Of a stretch of DNA of 64,000 bases, positions 1 through 9,680 are shown piece after piece. Made by a program: the position numbers and the translations under genes. Location of the stretch: contig JALQPE010002454.1 of the NCBI GenBank assembly GCA_030407315.1, positions 124,001-188,000 on the forward strand, read 5' to 3'. This stretch comes from Asparagopsis taxiformis. Lineage: Eukaryota; Rhodophyta; Florideophyceae; Bonnemaisoniales; Bonnemaisoniaceae. The first letter of the stretch is position 1. Each line of letters begins with the position of its first letter. The notes under the pieces were generated by a model that was not told where the DNA came from, ran no database searches, and saw nothing but the letters and a program-made list of their open reading frames with translations.

Positions 1-103
1 GACGACAGCTATGAGGGACCGCCATTGAGTGGTGGCGGGAACACCTGCTCCAAGTTTGCCATGACGCGCGCCAAGAACAAGCGATGCGAAAAACACACAC
101 GCT

Positions 104-547
104 CTAGGACGTCTTCTTGTTGAGCGTCTTCTGCGCCATATCCTTGCCCTGCTGCACAAGCTTGTTCATCTGCGGACCAATGCTTCTCGCTTGTTCCTCA
201 CCGGCCTTGTACAGCTTGACGGCGGTGTCGTCAATAACCTGCTCATGCTTGTCGAGCTGGGGCTCCAGGACGACGTGGTAGATCTTTTCGTAGCCCTTGG
301 TCATCGGCAGCACGAGGAAGGCCACAAATGCGACTTTGAGCACGTTCCACAGCGGAACGCGCGAGTACAGAACGGGCTCCACAACGAGCGAGATCGCGGC
401 CACAACGGCTAGCACGAGCCAGTATTTGAGCCATGTTTGCTGTTTGGGCACGTCCGCACGCTTGACGGCTTTGAACGATTGATAGCCCGGATACACCATG
501 CCGAGCAGCGTGATGGACACGCGCGCAACGTAGTCGACAAACGCCAT
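104..547 (-). CDS. TB2/DP1/HVA22 (REEP) family ER-shaping protein
   Basis: 147-residue membrane protein of the HVA22/REEP/Yop1 family, which shapes tubular ER. The family signature YPGYQSFKAV lies near residues 19-28, WLKYWLVLAVV near 39-49, and LPMTKGYEKIYH near 78-89, with hydrophobic hairpin segments between and an amphipathic Lys/Gln-rich C-terminal helix. The reading frame stays open 38 codons upstream, but that extension is unlike the family, so the start is placed at the ATG at 547 (MAFVDY). The length fits the short HVA22 type. Divergent from the gene at 1053. Which REEP subgroup it belongs to is not resolved. Confidence 0.88.
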   Translation of the reverse strand: MAFVDYVARVSITLLGMVYPGYQSFKAVKRADVPKQQTWLKYWLVLAVVAAISLVVEPVLYSRVPLWNVLKVAFVAFLVLPMTKGYEKIYHVVLEPQLDKHEQVIDDTAVKLYKAGEEQARSIGPQMNKLVQQGKDMAQKTLNKKTS

Positions 548-1052
548 TTGGGGAGCGGTGGAGGCAACGACAATGTAATGTTCAAGATGGATGCGGTTGC
601 GGGAGGGGCAGCGCAGTGGAAATGGGCTGTTGATATGGGAAAATTTTGACGGCACTTGCAATGGGAGTCCAGCGAGTACGACAGCGAGCGAGTTGGCGTT
701 CTGAAGAAACGATGAACAGGTCCGACACGCTGGTCAGCTGGCTGCACTGTGACGTGCAGAGCGCCGTCCTGTGCCCTCCTTTGATTTGACACTGTGCAAT
801 GGATCACGATAACTGGCTGTGCTCCGTGTAAGCAGCGCTGACTATATCCCGCGCCCACTGTAAGTTTTATTGTAAATTTCAACTTTCCACCAATCACCGC
901 CACATGGTGGAATCATGTAGCTCGATATGGACTCCAGCAAATCGTATCTTTGTTTTGGATCAACTATGCATCTCAAATCTGCATTTCAAATTCAAACTTT
1001 CATTTTAAATCCCACTCCATGCTCCCATGCCTTCCGTCTATACCATACCACC
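548..1052. promoter_or_regulatory. Divergent intergenic region with a CCAAT box
   Basis: 505 bp between divergently transcribed genes. It holds one CCAATCA at 890-896, about 160 nt upstream of the ATG at 1053. No other gene or RNA recognised. Confidence 0.35.
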
Positions 1053-1661
1053 ATGGCCTTGTGGCAAGACGTCGCGTTTCTGTTGTCAGAAAATACAACG
1101 CCTGACGATGCGCCTGCACCTTTCAAGGGTGATGTCTCTCAACTTCTGCCCACTCGCTATCAAAGCGCACTACATGCGCGATCAGCGCGTTCCATAGCGC
1201 AAACCAATGCGCAAATTCGCTCCAACCCACCCATGTATGATCCAGACCCACTTCTCACTGTGGACAACATCGAGCAGATGAGTGCAGCGTTGAAGCAACT
1301 TCACACCCATTTTCAAAGTCTAGTAGATGCTGAAGATGATGTATCACATGCATTGCGCGGCGTGCCAGAGGGACAGGTCGTATGGTTGGCGCCGGAACGT
1401 CATGAAGATTTTGCTCGCTTCCTACAAATTCTTGCACAACAGCGTGAACGACATGGCGACTCTTCGCTGTCGCAAATTGTAGACTGGATGCTTGATTCAC
1501 AATTTAATCAGCAATTGCTAGAAGCGGGCGTAGAAGGTGCCGTTTCTGCGTTTACAGCTCTGCAGGATGCATTCACTGCATTCGCGCATGCAAGAGAGCA
1601 AATGGTGAACATTCATGCTGCTGAGGAACAAGAACCGCAACCAAAAGACCAATTTTTCTAG
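1053..1661 (+). CDS. Hypothetical protein, 202 aa
   Basis: Not recognised. Start set at the ATG in CCATGG (1053); the frame is open upstream but that part has no coding look. The product is acidic, mostly helical by composition, with a possible coiled-coil stretch near residues 70-95, a Gln/Leu-rich helix around 120-165, and an acidic/Gln C terminus ending in QFF. No signal peptide, transmembrane segment or catalytic motif seen. Its stop is 57 nt from the convergent ESF1 gene. A structural subunit of some complex is possible but there is no direct evidence. Confidence 0.65.
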   Translation: MALWQDVAFLLSENTTPDDAPAPFKGDVSQLLPTRYQSALHARSARSIAQTNAQIRSNPPMYDPDPLLTVDNIEQMSAALKQLHTHFQSLVDAEDDVSHALRGVPEGQVVWLAPERHEDFARFLQILAQQRERHGDSSLSQIVDWMLDSQFNQQLLEAGVEGAVSAFTALQDAFTAFAHAREQMVNIHAAEEQEPQPKDQFF

Positions 1662-1717
1662 CTATCAATTAACTATGTACAGACTGCCTAGGAGCATATC
1701 AAAAAATCCCATCCAAC

Positions 1718-3832
1718 CTACACCTTACTCTTCCCTGCTTTCGACTTAGAAGCTCGTGCTTTCGCTCGCGCCTTGAGCAACGCTGCAATCTCAGACACAG
1801 ATTCCTCCTTTCGTTCTGGTTTGCTCTTTGCCGCGACATGCCCAGCATCGCCGCTCGCCACATGTTCTTGCGGCCTATTCCGAGCTCTCCTCTTCTTCTC
1901 TTGCAAAATCTTCTGCGTTGTCTCGTTATCCTTAAACTTGGGATGCGTGGGATCTAATGCGTATAAATGAGACTCGAACAACCCTTGGAAACGAGTGTCT
2001 TCAGTGTCCACAGCAGACGGCTTCGCTACCGTTCCATTCTCTCCACGAGCCTTCTGCGATCGTCTCTTTCCGCGCGTCCTCTTTTCCTTTCGGCGCCTGG
2101 CACGATCATCATCATCGTCAGACTCGACGGCAGCAAGCATTTCACGCATGGATGTCTCCCCTTCTCTGACTTTCGGTGCATCGTCCATAACGAGCAGTTC
2201 TAATTCTGCTCTCTTCCTCTTCTCTTCATCCTCATCGACATCAATATCAGGCTTCTTCTTCTTCTTATCTCGTTTAGACTTCTTAGCCTTGGTTGTTTGC
2301 TCGCCATCATCTCCAGCCATGAAGAAATTATCCGAGGCCATGGCAGGGTTTTCAAAACCGCGATCCTCACCATCCTCTTCATCTTCCGCAGAGTCTGCCG
2401 CCTCTTTTTCGTCAGCGAGAGCGTCTTTACGAGCACGTCGCTTCTCAGCCTTGCGCTCTGCTCGACGACGCATGCGTGCTTCCCAAGCCGTTTCATCCTT
2501 TTGTTCCTCCTTCTCCAATTTGCGTTTGACAATTTCTTCGCCCTTCTCCAGCATGCCAGGTTCAAACGTGATCTCCATATTCATGTCATCGTCTTCAACT
2601 TCTTCTCCATTATCATCACCGCCCAAAAGCATCCTGCGTTTCTTGTCAAGGTCATCCGCAGATGGCTTACCTTCATCTTCTGATGAACCAGCTAGATAGG
2701 CCTTTAGATTCTCCTCGTCCAGCTTATGTCTTCCGAATGCCTTTTTCTTTAGAATCATACGATCTGGAGCATCGGCATCCCATGAAAGTTTGACAGTAGA
2801 ATTGTTCAGAGTAGAGGGCGCTACGTTGGGAGGAGCATAACCCTCAGGAATACGGTCTGCTTTGTCACGAGGCGTGGTTTCGATAACCATGTCCTCCGGA
2901 ATGAATCGCAGATCGAATGCTCGCCCCGACTGCGCGTATTCGACACCATCACACTGCTCGTAGACCGAATCAGCAGACTTGACGTCCTCGAATTCTACGA
3001 CAGCATAGAAATATTTCATTCTGTCCTCCTCATATTTGCGCAGTGCAAGTTGTTCTTTCCATTTACGATTTTCCTTTTCATCATCCCCAGAATACTCGCT
3101 CGCCGAATCATCAGAGCTGTCTGACGAATCGCTTCCATCATCTTCCTTCTCATCTTCCTTGGCGACGGCCATATTCTTCTTGGCGTTCTCGACAACTTGG
3201 AGGTCGTCCTTGGACATGACCAGTGGTCCCATTACCGCTTCCTTAGCAAGACGCTCAAGCCCAAATTTGGATGGATGCACTGCTACATTCGCAATCTGCT
3301 TTCCGGTTGGTACAAAACTTTGAAGACTGGCAAAGATATCAACTGCTCGTGTATTTGACCAATCAAGACCCATAACGGCAAGACGTCGCGTAGCTTTCCC
3401 ACGAGGAATATCCTCTACTTCTTCATCATCCATTTCCTCAGCCGAAGAATCATCGTCATCACTTGATTCATATTGCACATGAGCACCCTGCGCAATTGGC
3501 TCGCTCGCAACTTGAATTTCGTCATCGGAGTCTGACTCGCTGTCATCATCATCGCCTTTCGCAATTTCTTTGAGGGTCCTGTTCAGTGATTGAACTTTCT
3601 TCGGCCTTCCAAACCTATCGGTAGCCGTTTGGGACTGGCGGAAGCCGGGGTTATTCTTCAATGCTTCTTGGAACCTTTCATCCACAACACCTTTCTTTTT
3701 TACTTTTGGAACTCTTCCGAAGCGGGGGTCCCATTCTGCTGCTGCAAAACGATCATCATTGATAGTGCTACTTCTCGGTTCTTCGTCATCATCCTTTCGC
3801 TTTCGCTTTTTGGAGGGTTCTGTCGTTCCCAT
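1718..3832 (-). CDS. ESF1: ESF1, nucleolar pre-rRNA processing protein
   Basis: 704-residue homologue of yeast ESF1 (human ABTAP), a nucleolar factor for 18S rRNA maturation in the small-subunit processome. The N terminus has the family block DDRFAAAEWDPRFGRVPK; a degenerate RRM-like region starting LDWSNTRAVDIFASL follows around residues 153-330, interrupted by acidic Asp/Ser runs. The C terminus carries the NUC153 motif (DTRFQGLFESHLYALDPTH) and ends in a basic Ala/Lys tail. Highly charged low-complexity segments are normal for the family. ATG start at 3832; single exon. Confidence 0.95.
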   Translation of the reverse strand: MGTTEPSKKRKRKDDDEEPRSSTINDDRFAAAEWDPRFGRVPKVKKKGVVDERFQEALKNNPGFRQSQTATDRFGRPKKVQSLNRTLKEIAKGDDDDSESDSDDEIQVASEPIAQGAHVQYESSDDDDSSAEEMDDEEVEDIPRGKATRRLAVMGLDWSNTRAVDIFASLQSFVPTGKQIANVAVHPSKFGLERLAKEAVMGPLVMSKDDLQVVENAKKNMAVAKEDEKEDDGSDSSDSSDDSASEYSGDDEKENRKWKEQLALRKYEEDRMKYFYAVVEFEDVKSADSVYEQCDGVEYAQSGRAFDLRFIPEDMVIETTPRDKADRIPEGYAPPNVAPSTLNNSTVKLSWDADAPDRMILKKKAFGRHKLDEENLKAYLAGSSEDEGKPSADDLDKKRRMLLGGDDNGEEVEDDDMNMEITFEPGMLEKGEEIVKRKLEKEEQKDETAWEARMRRRAERKAEKRRARKDALADEKEAADSAEDEEDGEDRGFENPAMASDNFFMAGDDGEQTTKAKKSKRDKKKKKPDIDVDEDEEKRKRAELELLVMDDAPKVREGETSMREMLAAVESDDDDDRARRRKEKRTRGKRRSQKARGENGTVAKPSAVDTEDTRFQGLFESHLYALDPTHPKFKDNETTQKILQEKKRRARNRPQEHVASGDAGHVAAKSKPERKEESVSEIAALLKARAKARASKSKAGKSKV

Positions 3833-4343
3833 TGTCTCGGCGGAAATTTAACTCTGCCCGAAGTAGTTTGATTTCTTGACGAGGCAAACGCGTTGCCTGA
3901 GGCCACAGAGGGGATTGTAGGAACCCAATTCGTTCAACTTGAGCGTATCTGATCAACTTACGCCGTCGCCGACACGGTTTCTTGGCATTATCGGCCGAAA
4001 TAGGCCACAGAGGATTTCGAGCAAACATTTTGAGGCTTTAATGGAGGACAACAACAGTATTTTCATTTAAAAAAACACATGAAAATAGTACGGGTCGCTC
4101 TACGCCAAAAAGTCATCTTCACAGTAAACTGTCACAGTTGTAGTTAAAGCTTAGTTGTTTGCGTTCCAAACATGGATGGATAAAACTCGGATCAACTTAT
4201 CCCATAAGCAGTGTCCAGGCGGTAGATACAGACGGATTGTGGTTGCCAAAGACAAAGTGGAATATTACTATTCCAATGCCCAACTTGATTGCAACAGCGA
4301 CATTTCACCCAACAATTTCAAACACGATGCGATGATTATCAAT
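3833..4343. other. Intergenic, no gene seen
   Basis: 511 bp between the ESF1 start and the Nudix gene stop, both minus-strand. It should contain the ESF1 promoter and leader. Short open frames here have no family resemblance. Confidence 0.4.
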
Positions 4344-5009
4344 TCAAAACTCCGCCGTGATTCTCTTACCAAGCTCGATTAGATCTATGTTGTCCAATTC
4401 GATCAACAGCCATCTCGTAAATAAGGAAGGATCTTGTCGAGATTGTTTCACAACATCCTCGACGGACCACCATCGAACATCCCTTACCTCAGCTTCATCA
4501 ATTCTGATTTTTCCATGGCTATACTCGTCGTACAATGCTGAATAAGTGCTTGTGAACATATTGTCCAAAACGCCAGCCTCCTCGTACACCTGTTTGGAAA
4601 GATATGGTTGGCGGATATTTACAAGTACATCAGAAGAAATATTCAAGCCCAACTCTTCTTGCAAGCCACGCACGGATGCTGTCAAATAGTCCTCCCCTAC
4701 TGATAAGTGCTCAGCGACGCTTACGTCCCATAGCAAAGCTCCTATTTTTTTGTCCTCTGATCTTTGTTGTAGCAGGACTTCGATGGTCGGGATGGAGGTT
4801 CCGATCGTTCTTACGCTTCGAAATAGGAATATATGCGTAGAACGATGCATGAGCCCCTCTTCATGACATCTTCTTCTAGTCGCTGTGCTGATTGGGTTGT
4901 TGGCATCGTCCACAACGTCGAATAGTTCGTCCACATTATCAGCTACTGATGTTGTAGCCCTAGTGACACCGCTTGTTCCCTCCTTCTCAGCTACTGGGGT
5001 TGCGTCCAT
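4344..5009 (-). CDS. Nudix hydrolase domain protein (IDI/NUDT3-like subgroup)
   Basis: 221 aa. The Nudix fold region runs from about residue 55 to 200: LLQQRSEDKK, then WDVSVAEHLSVGEDY and LTASVRGLQEELGL, which is the Nudix box. The layout resembles the Nudix domain of plant NUDT3 and isopentenyl-diphosphate-isomerase-like proteins. Odd: the canonical R-E-x-x-E-E is R-G-x-x-E-E here, and the glycine that normally opens the box is Glu, so activity may be altered. The N-terminal 35 residues are polar and poorly defined, with no clear plastid transit peptide. Substrate unknown. Confidence 0.82.
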   Translation of the reverse strand: MDATPVAEKEGTSGVTRATTSVADNVDELFDVVDDANNPISTATRRRCHEEGLMHRSTHIFLFRSVRTIGTSIPTIEVLLQQRSEDKKIGALLWDVSVAEHLSVGEDYLTASVRGLQEELGLNISSDVLVNIRQPYLSKQVYEEAGVLDNMFTSTYSALYDEYSHGKIRIDEAEVRDVRWWSVEDVVKQSRQDPSLFTRWLLIELDNIDLIELGKRITAEF

Positions 5010-5315
5010 TTGAGCTCAGCAATAACGTTGGAGATTGGAAATGGCTAAAGCTTGTCGGAATTCAACCAGAGATTTCGCGGGTCGAGCACAGGTCGATTAC
5101 TGGGAAATTGAATAATTCTGAAATGCAATCTCCCTCGACTTACTGACAGTGTTGAAACTCTCATGACCTGACCCTACTATCAACGTAGATTGACACGTCA
5201 CGTTTCTAATTCATTATAGCACAGACTGATGAGGTACACACAAACTCTGGAAGATTTCTATGATGTATATGCACTTTAGTCAAGACATGACAGTCTGAAC
5301 AAAAGCCGGTTCTAC
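5010..5315. other. Intergenic, nothing specific seen
   Basis: 306 bp between two minus-strand genes; AT-richer than the flanks. Expected to hold the Nudix promoter and the 3' end of the PNPOx-like gene. Confidence 0.35.
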
Positions 5316-6332
5316 TCAACTAGGAGAATAGTACAAGGCAGTGGGACGAGTATCTTCCCCTTCCCACGTCTCATCGTATCCATTTTCTCTCTCCCACGCT
5401 TCCTGGAAGGCCTTCACCAACGCACTCTGAACATCGAATCGGTTAGAGACAACCTCCCTAAAGGCGACACGATATTCACGAATCTCACCCGCTTGATCTC
5501 TGACACGAAGGTCGAAACCGAGACGATCTAACGACGCCATTTTGACGCGAGCGGGTTCTGGCACATCAAGGAAAACTTTGCAGAGTCGTTTGAGATCGGC
5601 CTCTTTGTTTTCATTTAACGAGGACATGATATCTGGAGCGTCAAATGCAATGGGGTCTGGTTCTGCGCTTGCAAATTCCGACGCTTCTACCCATTGAGAT
5701 ACAACGCCATAGCCTCCGACAAAAAACACGTCATCAACGTTCATACGATGAAACGTGAAGGAATCCGGGTACTGAAGAGCATCTGCTGCGTGGGCATGTA
5801 TGTCAATGTAGGCATCCTTGACCTCAGCAAGTTGGTCTTCAGGGATCTTCTCCACGGATCCAATTAGGGTGGTGCGACAACCCTCCTGTCCGAAGGAGGA
5901 GAGCGGCTGGCAAAAGAGGGAGCAGCGGGATTGATTGGTGAGATTTTTCGTATGAGCCGCGTTCCGTGCGAGGAGGAATACAGGCCGGCCAGACTCATCG
6001 AGGACATAATCGACATGGGAACCGAATGGAACACCTTCATGTTTTGTGCTGGAGGTGCACAATGTGCCGCTAGCACAGACGTGGACTACTGTACGTGCAC
6101 GAATACCAGCTGTTAGACGGTGATTTTCCGCGCCGGGTGGAACTGGAGCAGCCTGTTGGGCGGCTGGAGAGGGGAGAGATTGCGCGGAGAAGACGAGAGC
6201 ATGTTCGTTGCGACGCGGTCCGTAGCGAACTTTAAAAGTTGCATTTGGTGGACGAATTGAAGTGGATTGCACAGGTGTGTGAAGAATGCGCGTGAGCGGC
6301 ACTGGAGATGTGAAGGCGGTTGTGGGTGCCAT
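5316..6332 (-). CDS. Plastid PNPOx-like split-barrel protein with C-terminal DUF2470 (HugZ/GluTR-binding-protein type)
   Basis: 338 aa. Residues 1-55 are Ser/Thr/Pro-rich with few acids, like a plastid transit peptide. A PNPOx-like split barrel follows (about 70-225): ASGTLCTSS..VPFGSHVDYVLDE..PVFLLA, then NQSRCSLFCQ, with the block MNVDDVFFVGGYG that marks this plant-type family. The rest (about 235-320) matches DUF2470. Relatives include HugZ-like haem-degrading proteins and plant GluTR-binding protein, which controls tetrapyrrole synthesis without haem oxygenase activity. Haem or tetrapyrrole binding in the plastid is inferred. Divergent from the PHR2 homologue. Confidence 0.83.
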   Translation of the reverse strand: MAPTTAFTSPVPLTRILHTPVQSTSIRPPNATFKVRYGPRRNEHALVFSAQSLPSPAAQQAAPVPPGAENHRLTAGIRARTVVHVCASGTLCTSSTKHEGVPFGSHVDYVLDESGRPVFLLARNAAHTKNLTNQSRCSLFCQPLSSFGQEGCRTTLIGSVEKIPEDQLAEVKDAYIDIHAHAADALQYPDSFTFHRMNVDDVFFVGGYGVVSQWVEASEFASAEPDPIAFDAPDIMSSLNENKEADLKRLCKVFLDVPEPARVKMASLDRLGFDLRVRDQAGEIREYRVAFREVVSNRFDVQSALVKAFQEAWERENGYDETWEGEDTRPTALYYSPS

Positions 6333-6782
6333 GTTGGTAGAGAGTCGTGGCGGGTGACGATGAAGGATGGCAGGTGCGTTGAGATAAGATATACGCTGCT
6401 CAATTCAATTCGACACGGAGATACGAAGCGGCTCACATCGAGTGGCAGACCATCGCTGCCGAAAGCAAAAGATCTTACACGTGGTAACGGCCAACAGACT
6501 GTTCTTCATTGAACCGACGCATCTCTCTCATCCAGCTGCAAATTTCCCGGACCATTTCGGACCAAATCTCCTCTCGATCGGTCCAGATCGGCTCCAATTT
6601 TCAACATACGTGAAAATAGAATATTCAGTGTCGTACGACCGCGAGATCGTGGAGGCGGATGCCGTGCATTGCCAGCTGTGTCGAGATTCTCGAGGTAGAT
6701 ATCTTTCGCCACGAGTATCAACCATCAACGTTTATTCCAACCCATTCACATCCGCCGAATCCAACTCACCCGCATCACCACC
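6333..6782. promoter_or_regulatory. Shared divergent promoter of two plastid-targeted genes
   Basis: 450 bp separating the start of the PNPOx/DUF2470 gene (minus) from the PHR2-type gene (plus). No long open frame of its own beyond shadows of the flanking genes. A shared light-related regulatory region is plausible but not demonstrated. Confidence 0.35.
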
Positions 6783-7991
6783 ATGGCGCAGAAACCCACT
6801 ACTCCAACTTTCATCCCATCCGTCCCGAAACCGACACCGCTATCGTCGCCGTCCGCACACACACCTGGTCAAACGCCAGCACAAGCGCATCTGTCGACTT
6901 TTTCCACACAAGCAACAATCGTCGCCCGACCCGCTCTGCAGCCGCCAACAGACCCGACTCCGCTACCTGTCGCGCAGCACTCGTTGCTCCGCATCCCTCC
7001 ACTCGCGCCCGCGCCGTCCGTGGCGCGTCCGTCCGGCACGATCGTCGTGTGGTACCGCTCCGATCTTCGTCTGCACGACCATCCGGCGCTCACACACGCC
7101 ATTGAAGAGGCGGGTCCAAATGGTCGTATTCTCCCCGTCTATGTTTTCGATCCGCGCGCCTTTGGAAAGACACCCTTCGGCTTCGAGAAGACTGGTCGTT
7201 ACCGCGCAAAGTTTCTCATCGAATCAGTGACAGCCCTGCGAAATGCGCTGCGTGATCGCGCCTCAGATCTCGTGGTGCGCATCGGCTACCCCGAAAAGGT
7301 CCTTCCGGAGCTGTGTCGGCGCACTGGCGCCTCCGCCCTGTTATGTCATAAAGAGGTCTCGCTGGAGGACAAGCGCATTGAGCAGGCACTTCATAAGGCT
7401 CTGGAAAAAATTGATGTTCAGTATGAGCCGCTTTGGGCGAACACTTTGTATCATGTAGATGATCTTCCGTTTCCGTTGGAGGAGATTCCGGACGTGTATA
7501 CCCACTTCCGGGAAGCCGTGCAGAAGCGAACGACCATTCGTGACCCGCTTCCAGCCCCGGATGAGCTTCAGAAGACACCGCGTATGGATGCCGGTCGCGT
7601 TCCGACTTTGCGAGATCTTGGACTTACCGAGCCAACTGCTAATGCCTATGGTATGCATAATTTTACGGGCGGTGAAAAGGAAGCGCTGTCTCGGTTGGAT
7701 ATGTTTGTTACTGAGTCACGCCACGCTCCGGCAGGTCGTTCCTCTGCCGTGCATTTGGGAACTGATTTTAGCTGCCGCATTTCACCATGGCTCTCTCTTG
7801 GATGTGTGTCGCCGCGCAAGATATATGCCGATCTATCGTCCAAGGCCGGTAAAGCTGGACAGACTACGACGTATTTTGAGTTGATATGGAGAGATTTCTT
7901 CAAATACATTTCCGCAAAGTATAACACGGCAAAGGTTTCGCGTGCCGGCTCGGGTGAACAAGTCGCCAAGTCTAGCATGGAGATTGCGTAG
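6783..7991 (+). CDS. PHR2: PHR2-type cryptochrome/photolyase family protein, plastid-targeted
   Basis: 402 aa. The first 80 residues are Pro/Ser/Thr/Ala-rich, like a transit peptide. The photolyase antenna domain begins VVWYRSDLRLHDHPAL (about 88-103) and runs to about 215. Only the first part of the FAD-binding domain is present: HLGTDFSCRISPWLSLGCVSPRKIY and ELIWRDFFKYISAKY, then a short tail and stop. The same short ending is known for Arabidopsis PHR2 (about 447 aa), so it appears to be a family trait, not a local truncation. DNA repair activity is doubtful because most FAD/DNA-contact helices are missing. ATG in CACCATGG. Confidence 0.82.
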   Translation: MAQKPTTPTFIPSVPKPTPLSSPSAHTPGQTPAQAHLSTFSTQATIVARPALQPPTDPTPLPVAQHSLLRIPPLAPAPSVARPSGTIVVWYRSDLRLHDHPALTHAIEEAGPNGRILPVYVFDPRAFGKTPFGFEKTGRYRAKFLIESVTALRNALRDRASDLVVRIGYPEKVLPELCRRTGASALLCHKEVSLEDKRIEQALHKALEKIDVQYEPLWANTLYHVDDLPFPLEEIPDVYTHFREAVQKRTTIRDPLPAPDELQKTPRMDAGRVPTLRDLGLTEPTANAYGMHNFTGGEKEALSRLDMFVTESRHAPAGRSSAVHLGTDFSCRISPWLSLGCVSPRKIYADLSSKAGKAGQTTTYFELIWRDFFKYISAKYNTAKVSRAGSGEQVAKSSMEIA

Positions 7992-8114
7992 CTGGTTGCA
8001 ATATAAGCTTTCCGCTTAGATTCTTTAATAGCACTTCTGTACATCGAAACATTTTGCGACTTGCATATTTGCATAGTCATGCGTGCTAAACTTAGCTTCG
8101 CTCAACTTGTTCCA

Positions 8115-9680
8115 TTAGTTGATTAGACCAGATATGAGCGCCTTTTGAAAATGTTCAATGGTAAGACATTGCGCGTCTGCCTCACCTTCAATTGCGATCA
8201 TCGCCGCCTCTCGACACAGAGCTGTCAGTGCAGCGCCTGTCTTACCCTCTGTGCGCTCCGCAATCTCCTTCACAACCGCACTCCTCATTGCATCCTCCCG
8301 TTCACCATCGCCATCCTCACTCGGCACAAATGGCACGTCCCGCAAAAGTAACGACAATATATCCTTTCGGTCATCAATGCTCGGGCGTGCAACGTGCAAC
8401 ACGTGATCAAGACGACCAGGTCGCACCAGAGCAGGGTCAATTACATCCAACGAACTCGCACACGCCAGCACAAATACATTTCCCCCACTCACACCGTCCA
8501 ATTCGGTGAGAAGCGATCCTAGCACACGTCGCTCCACCCCACTTCCACCCGCTTCACCATCGCTTCCCTGCCGTTCGCCGCCAATGGCATCCAGTTCATC
8601 AATGAAGACCACACACGGTACCAGACTCCTCGCTCTCTCGAATAAAGCGCGCACGCGGGCCTCCGAATCGCCCAGGTACTTTGAGAACAAATCTGGCGCG
8701 TTGACGTGCAGATGATTGGCGTGTCGAAGGCGGTGAAGAAAGGCTAGAGCGAGTTTTGTTTTGCCACAGCCGTGCGGACCGTGCAGTAGAACTCCGCGAG
8801 GAGGGTCGACACCCAAGGTTTGAAATGTCTGCAGATGTCTGATAGGCCATTCGAAAAGTCGTGTGAGAGCCTGTTTGATATCTGCATATCCACCGCATCC
8901 GTCCCATGTCAAACGAAGTGCTTCACCTTTGGCATGGCCATGCGAAACGCTGCTGGCGATGAAATCAAGATCGGCACTTGCACTCATTGGCTTGTGCGTT
9001 GCGGTGAGATATTCCAACGCCTTGCCCTGATCCAGTAGGGTGCCTGATTCTTTATCATGTACGTCTTTTCCAGGGGTCGCGGATAGAAAGTTGTAGAGTA
9101 TGTGGGTAAAGTCACGAAGCACATAGCCTGGTGACATCTGCGACAGTTGTTCAGCACATGAAAAACGCCATTGATCATTTCCACGCGCAAGTGTGTTGAG
9201 AATGAGCTGCCATGCTTCCGTTCGTGCCTCGGCAGGCGGTGCTTGGATTTGCTCGATTCGTTCGAATCGACCTGCTCGTAGTAGCGATTGAGGAATGCTG
9301 GATTGCAGACTAGCGGAACCGATTATGGTGCTCTGCTCTGTTCGGCGTGAGAAGAATCCCTTGAGTTTTCCTTCAATGCTTTCTCCGTCTTCATTTACGT
9401 CTAGATCTTCGACACAGACGACTCCAGCTGGCGGACAAGCAATGTCCGCAGTGGGTTCGCCTGAGAGAAATTGACAGGCGGATAGAATTTGTACTGCTGG
9501 AAAGGCTGCTTTTATAACATCACGTCTCGTAAAGCGATCGTACCCTGTTACCAGAATTCCACTCGGCCTTGAAGTGACTGCTTGGCGTAGAACATCTGCA
9601 TTTTCACGCAGTAGAATTTGCGAAACTGTTGTGGTACTTTGCGGGCTGTCTAGATCATTGAGTGAAAGGGCGGATATCAT
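8115..9680 (-). CDS. Type II AAA ATPase, AFG2/SPATA5L1-CDC48 group, with degenerate D1
   Basis: 521 aa with two AAA modules and no N-domain. D2 is intact: linker WDGCGGYADIKQAL, Walker A GPHGCGKT, Walker B VVFIDELDAIGG, and RPGRLDHVLHV. D1 has lost the P-loop (GILVTGYDRFTRRD where G-x-x-G-x-G-K-T is expected), while a degenerate Walker B (VVCVEDLDV) and an LLRAGRFERIEQI sensor-like block remain. The D2 linker is closest to AFG2/SPATA5 and SPATA5L1, which act in pre-60S maturation; a divergent peroxisomal PEX1/PEX6 relative cannot be excluded. ATG start at 9680; the next in-frame stop lies close upstream. Confidence 0.75.
   Translation of the reverse strand: MISALSLNDLDSPQSTTTVSQILLRENADVLRQAVTSRPSGILVTGYDRFTRRDVIKAAFPAVQILSACQFLSGEPTADIACPPAGVVCVEDLDVNEDGESIEGKLKGFFSRRTEQSTIIGSASLQSSIPQSLLRAGRFERIEQIQAPPAEARTEAWQLILNTLARGNDQWRFSCAEQLSQMSPGYVLRDFTHILYNFLSATPGKDVHDKESGTLLDQGKALEYLTATHKPMSASADLDFIASSVSHGHAKGEALRLTWDGCGGYADIKQALTRLFEWPIRHLQTFQTLGVDPPRGVLLHGPHGCGKTKLALAFLHRLRHANHLHVNAPDLFSKYLGDSEARVRALFERARSLVPCVVFIDELDAIGGERQGSDGEAGGSGVERRVLGSLLTELDGVSGGNVFVLACASSLDVIDPALVRPGRLDHVLHVARPSIDDRKDILSLLLRDVPFVPSEDGDGEREDAMRSAVVKEIAERTEGKTGAALTALCREAAMIAIEGEADAQCLTIEHFQKALISGLIN

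Noticed and set aside
1995..2699. Ser-rich plus-strand frame (234 codons) opposite ESF1
   Set aside because: Antisense to Asp/Glu-rich coding sequence; the Ser runs reflect GAN/GAR codons in reverse.
6442..7230. Plus-strand frame overlapping the start of the PHR2 gene
   Set aside because: Different frame from PHR2, no family match; PHR2 has strong domain evidence in its own frame.
7891..7991. PHR2 homologue taken as a truncated pseudogene
   Set aside because: The short C terminus is shared with plant PHR2, so the gene appears intact for its subfamily.
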